The notes beneath the pieces are model-generated. The model made no database searches and was not told the DNA's origin. It saw only the letters and a list, made by a program, of their open reading frames with translations. From Eubacteriales Family XIII. Incertae Sedis bacterium (GTDB lineage: Bacteria > Bacillota > Clostridia > Peptostreptococcales > Anaerovoracaceae): 7,308 nt of DNA. The translations under genes and the position numbers were made by a program. Of this stretch, positions 6,198 through 7,308 are shown in pieces. Each line of letters starts with the position of its first letter. Position 1 is the first letter of the stretch. The stretch covers positions 1 through 7,308 of the forward strand of contig JAISTF010000039.1 in assembly GCA_031272745.1 (NCBI GenBank), in the 5' to 3' direction.

Positions 6198-6225
6198 GCG
6201 CGGGCGAGGCAAGCCTCGCACCTAC
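6198..6225 (-). repeat. Related hairpin repeat at the 3' end of the Ig-like gene (family copy C, divergent)
   Basis: On the minus strand it starts GTAGGTGCGAGGC and ends CTCGCCCGCGC, with stem GCGAGGC (6213-6219) and GCCTCGC (6204-6210) around a 2-base loop. The GTAGG head and CGCCCGC tail match the def and priA repeats, while the stem differs. The TAG within GTAGG is the stop codon of the Ig-like protein. Confidence 0.55.
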
Positions 6226-7308
6226 TTTACCTTCACGGTTACCTTCACTTTTTTCTTTCCGACTTTGACGGTGATCGTGGTTTTTCCTTTCTTGTGGGCG
6301 GTGATGTAACCGGCCTTGTCGATCGTCGCCACCTTTTTGTTCGACGAGCGGAATTTCGGGACGTAGCCGGACGGCGGGGTCGCGGAGACCGAGATCTTCA
6401 GCTTCGCCGTCTGCCCGACCTTCATGGACTTCTTCGGCATGTAGACCGTGATCTTGCCGACCGAAGGTTTCTTCGCCGTCTTCTTTTTCGCCGACGTCTT
6501 CCCGTCGCTCGTCGACGTCGTCCGCGCCTTCGTCTGGAGCTTCGCGAGCTTCACGCGCTTCTTCGAGACCGTGACCGTCAGCGTCTTTTTCTTGCCGTTC
6601 GCGGAACGGATCGTGATCTTCGTCTTGCCCGTCTTCAGGCCCTTGATCTTCACGGACGTCGCCGTCAGCTTCGTCACCTTCGCGACCTTCGGTTTGCTGC
6701 TCTTCCAGGTAAGCTCCGGTGCCTTCGTCTCGCCTTCTGCCAGTGTGACGACGAGCGGAATCGTCAGGGTCCGCCCCTTCACGACGCCGTATTTCGTGAG
6801 CGCCGTGCGGATGTGCGTCACCTTCGCGGGGACGTCCGCCGCGCTCGTGTCGTCCGCAGGGCCGGAGCTTGTCCCGCCCGCCGAACCCGAGCCGCCGCCC
6901 GACGCCGTGACGTGATGCGTCGGCGTGATCGCGGAGGCCGGCAGGTAGTTGCCGTCGCCTTCGCGGCCGTATTCGAGGCCGTAGTCGGCACCGGCCGCGC
7001 CGGCCGCAATCGTCACCGTGAAGATCCCCGCCGCCGCATTGACGACCGCCACCTGCGCGGCCTGCGGGTTTGTGCTCTTCAATAAATAATCGCCCGTGCC
7101 CGATCCGCCGCCGACCGTGACCTGCGCCGCCGCGCCCGGCGCCACCGGCAGATCGCCCGAGAGGCTCACGGCCGCCTGGCCCGCCTTCGCGATGGACGCG
7201 GTGACGGAGCGCTCGAGGCTGTCGTTGTGATCGGGATCGCCCGCCGCCTTGTAGTAGACCGAATACGCGCCCGCGTCGACGGCCGCCGGCACGATGGAGC
7301 TCCACGCG
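6222..7308 (-). CDS. Ig-like (Big2) repeat surface protein, 5' end outside the window
   Basis: This is the C-terminal 361 residues of a larger protein; the frame is open to the window edge (AWSSIVPAAVDAGAYSVYY), and the first in-frame GTG at 7292 is only an internal codon. Four parts are visible. The first is the end of an Ig-like repeat (YSVYYKAAGDPDHND, then SVTASIAKA). Next is a second such module ending about 6903. A Gly/Ser/Asp linker follows (about 6902-6825). The last part is two lysine-rich Big2-like modules: about 6824-6564 (TWKSSKPKVAKVTKL, GLKTGKTKITI) and about 6461-6225 (RSSNKKVATIDKAGYITAHKKG, KTTITVKV), joined by a Lys/Ser/Thr linker. Such modules are typical of exported cell-surface or adhesin-like proteins of Clostridia. 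No sortase motif or membrane anchor is at the C-terminus, and the signal peptide would be outside the window. The function of the whole protein cannot be told. It is probably a separate transcription unit from trx. Confidence 0.85.
   Translation of the reverse strand, partial: AWSSIVPAAVDAGAYSVYYKAAGDPDHNDSLERSVTASIAKAGQAAVSLSGDLPVAPGAAAQVTVGGGSGTGDYLLKSTNPQAAQVAVVNAAAGIFTVTIAAGAAGADYGLEYGREGDGNYLPASAITPTHHVTASGGGSGSAGGTSSGPADDTSAADVPAKVTHIRTALTKYGVVKGRTLTIPLVVTLAEGETKAPELTWKSSKPKVAKVTKLTATSVKIKGLKTGKTKITIRSANGKKKTLTVTVSKKRVKLAKLQTKARTTSTSDGKTSAKKKTAKKPSVGKITVYMPKKSMKVGQTAKLKISVSATPPSGYVPKFRSSNKKVATIDKAGYITAHKKGKTTITVKVGKKKVKVTVKVK

Noticed and set aside
6066..6221. N-terminal extension of thioredoxin by 52 codons, or a small gene in this gap
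   Set aside because: It spans the promoter and hairpin, and the consensus ribosome binding site points to the ATG at 6065. No other coding signal is visible.
6066..6221. Riboswitch or T-box leader before the operon
   Set aside because: The leader from the likely start site to the ATG is only about 20 bases, too short for such elements.
6112..7305. A 397-codon minus-strand frame overlapping the Ig-like gene
   Set aside because: Its translation is rich in Gly/Arg/Asp/Glu with no domain, while the competing frame shows clear Big2-type modules ending in a natural stop.

Overview
The window is a high-GC bacterial chromosome segment with every recognisable gene on the minus strand. Gene content and order suggest a Firmicutes-type genome, probably a high-GC Clostridia or Negativicutes lineage. 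The clues are the priA-def-fmt-rsmB cluster, a QueH-type queuosine enzyme, strong AGGAGG ribosome binding sites and a lysine-rich Ig-like surface protein of the Clostridia style. The taxonomic placement is inference from these traits, not from a marker comparison.

In transcription order (right to left) the window holds: the C-terminal part of a secreted or surface Ig-like (Big2) protein (6222-7308, 5' end outside); a 156-base intergenic region with a terminator-like hairpin and an extended -10 promoter; then a tightly packed housekeeping operon: thioredoxin (5748-6065), queH (5032-5733), priA (2972-5035), def (2344-2958), fmt (1385-2347) and rsmB (1-1377, 3' end outside). The genes are joined by ATGA stop/start overlaps (queH/priA and def/fmt) or gaps of 7 to 14 bases. 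Most of the operon serves translation: tRNA wobble-base modification (QueH), formylation of initiator tRNA (Fmt), removal of that formyl group (Def) and 16S rRNA methylation (RsmB). PriA restarts replication forks, and thioredoxin is a general thiol reductant. There is no gene-free stretch longer than 300 bases; the only sizeable gap is 6066-6221.

The most unusual feature is small GC-rich palindromic repeats inside the coding sequences of these conserved genes. Two clear copies of one hairpin family sit in frame in def and priA, in opposite orientation relative to their genes. A related hairpin supplies the stop codon of the Ig-like gene. A different, larger inverted repeat (15-base perfect arms) adds about 27 residues to the inter-domain linker of RsmB, and a short fragment resembling the first family lies in an extra loop of Fmt. 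All protein insertions fall at linkers or loops and leave catalytic motifs intact. This resembles protein-coding palindromic elements such as those known in Rickettsia, but whether this family has been described cannot be decided from the window alone. No defence system, CRISPR array, tRNA, rRNA or transposase gene was seen.
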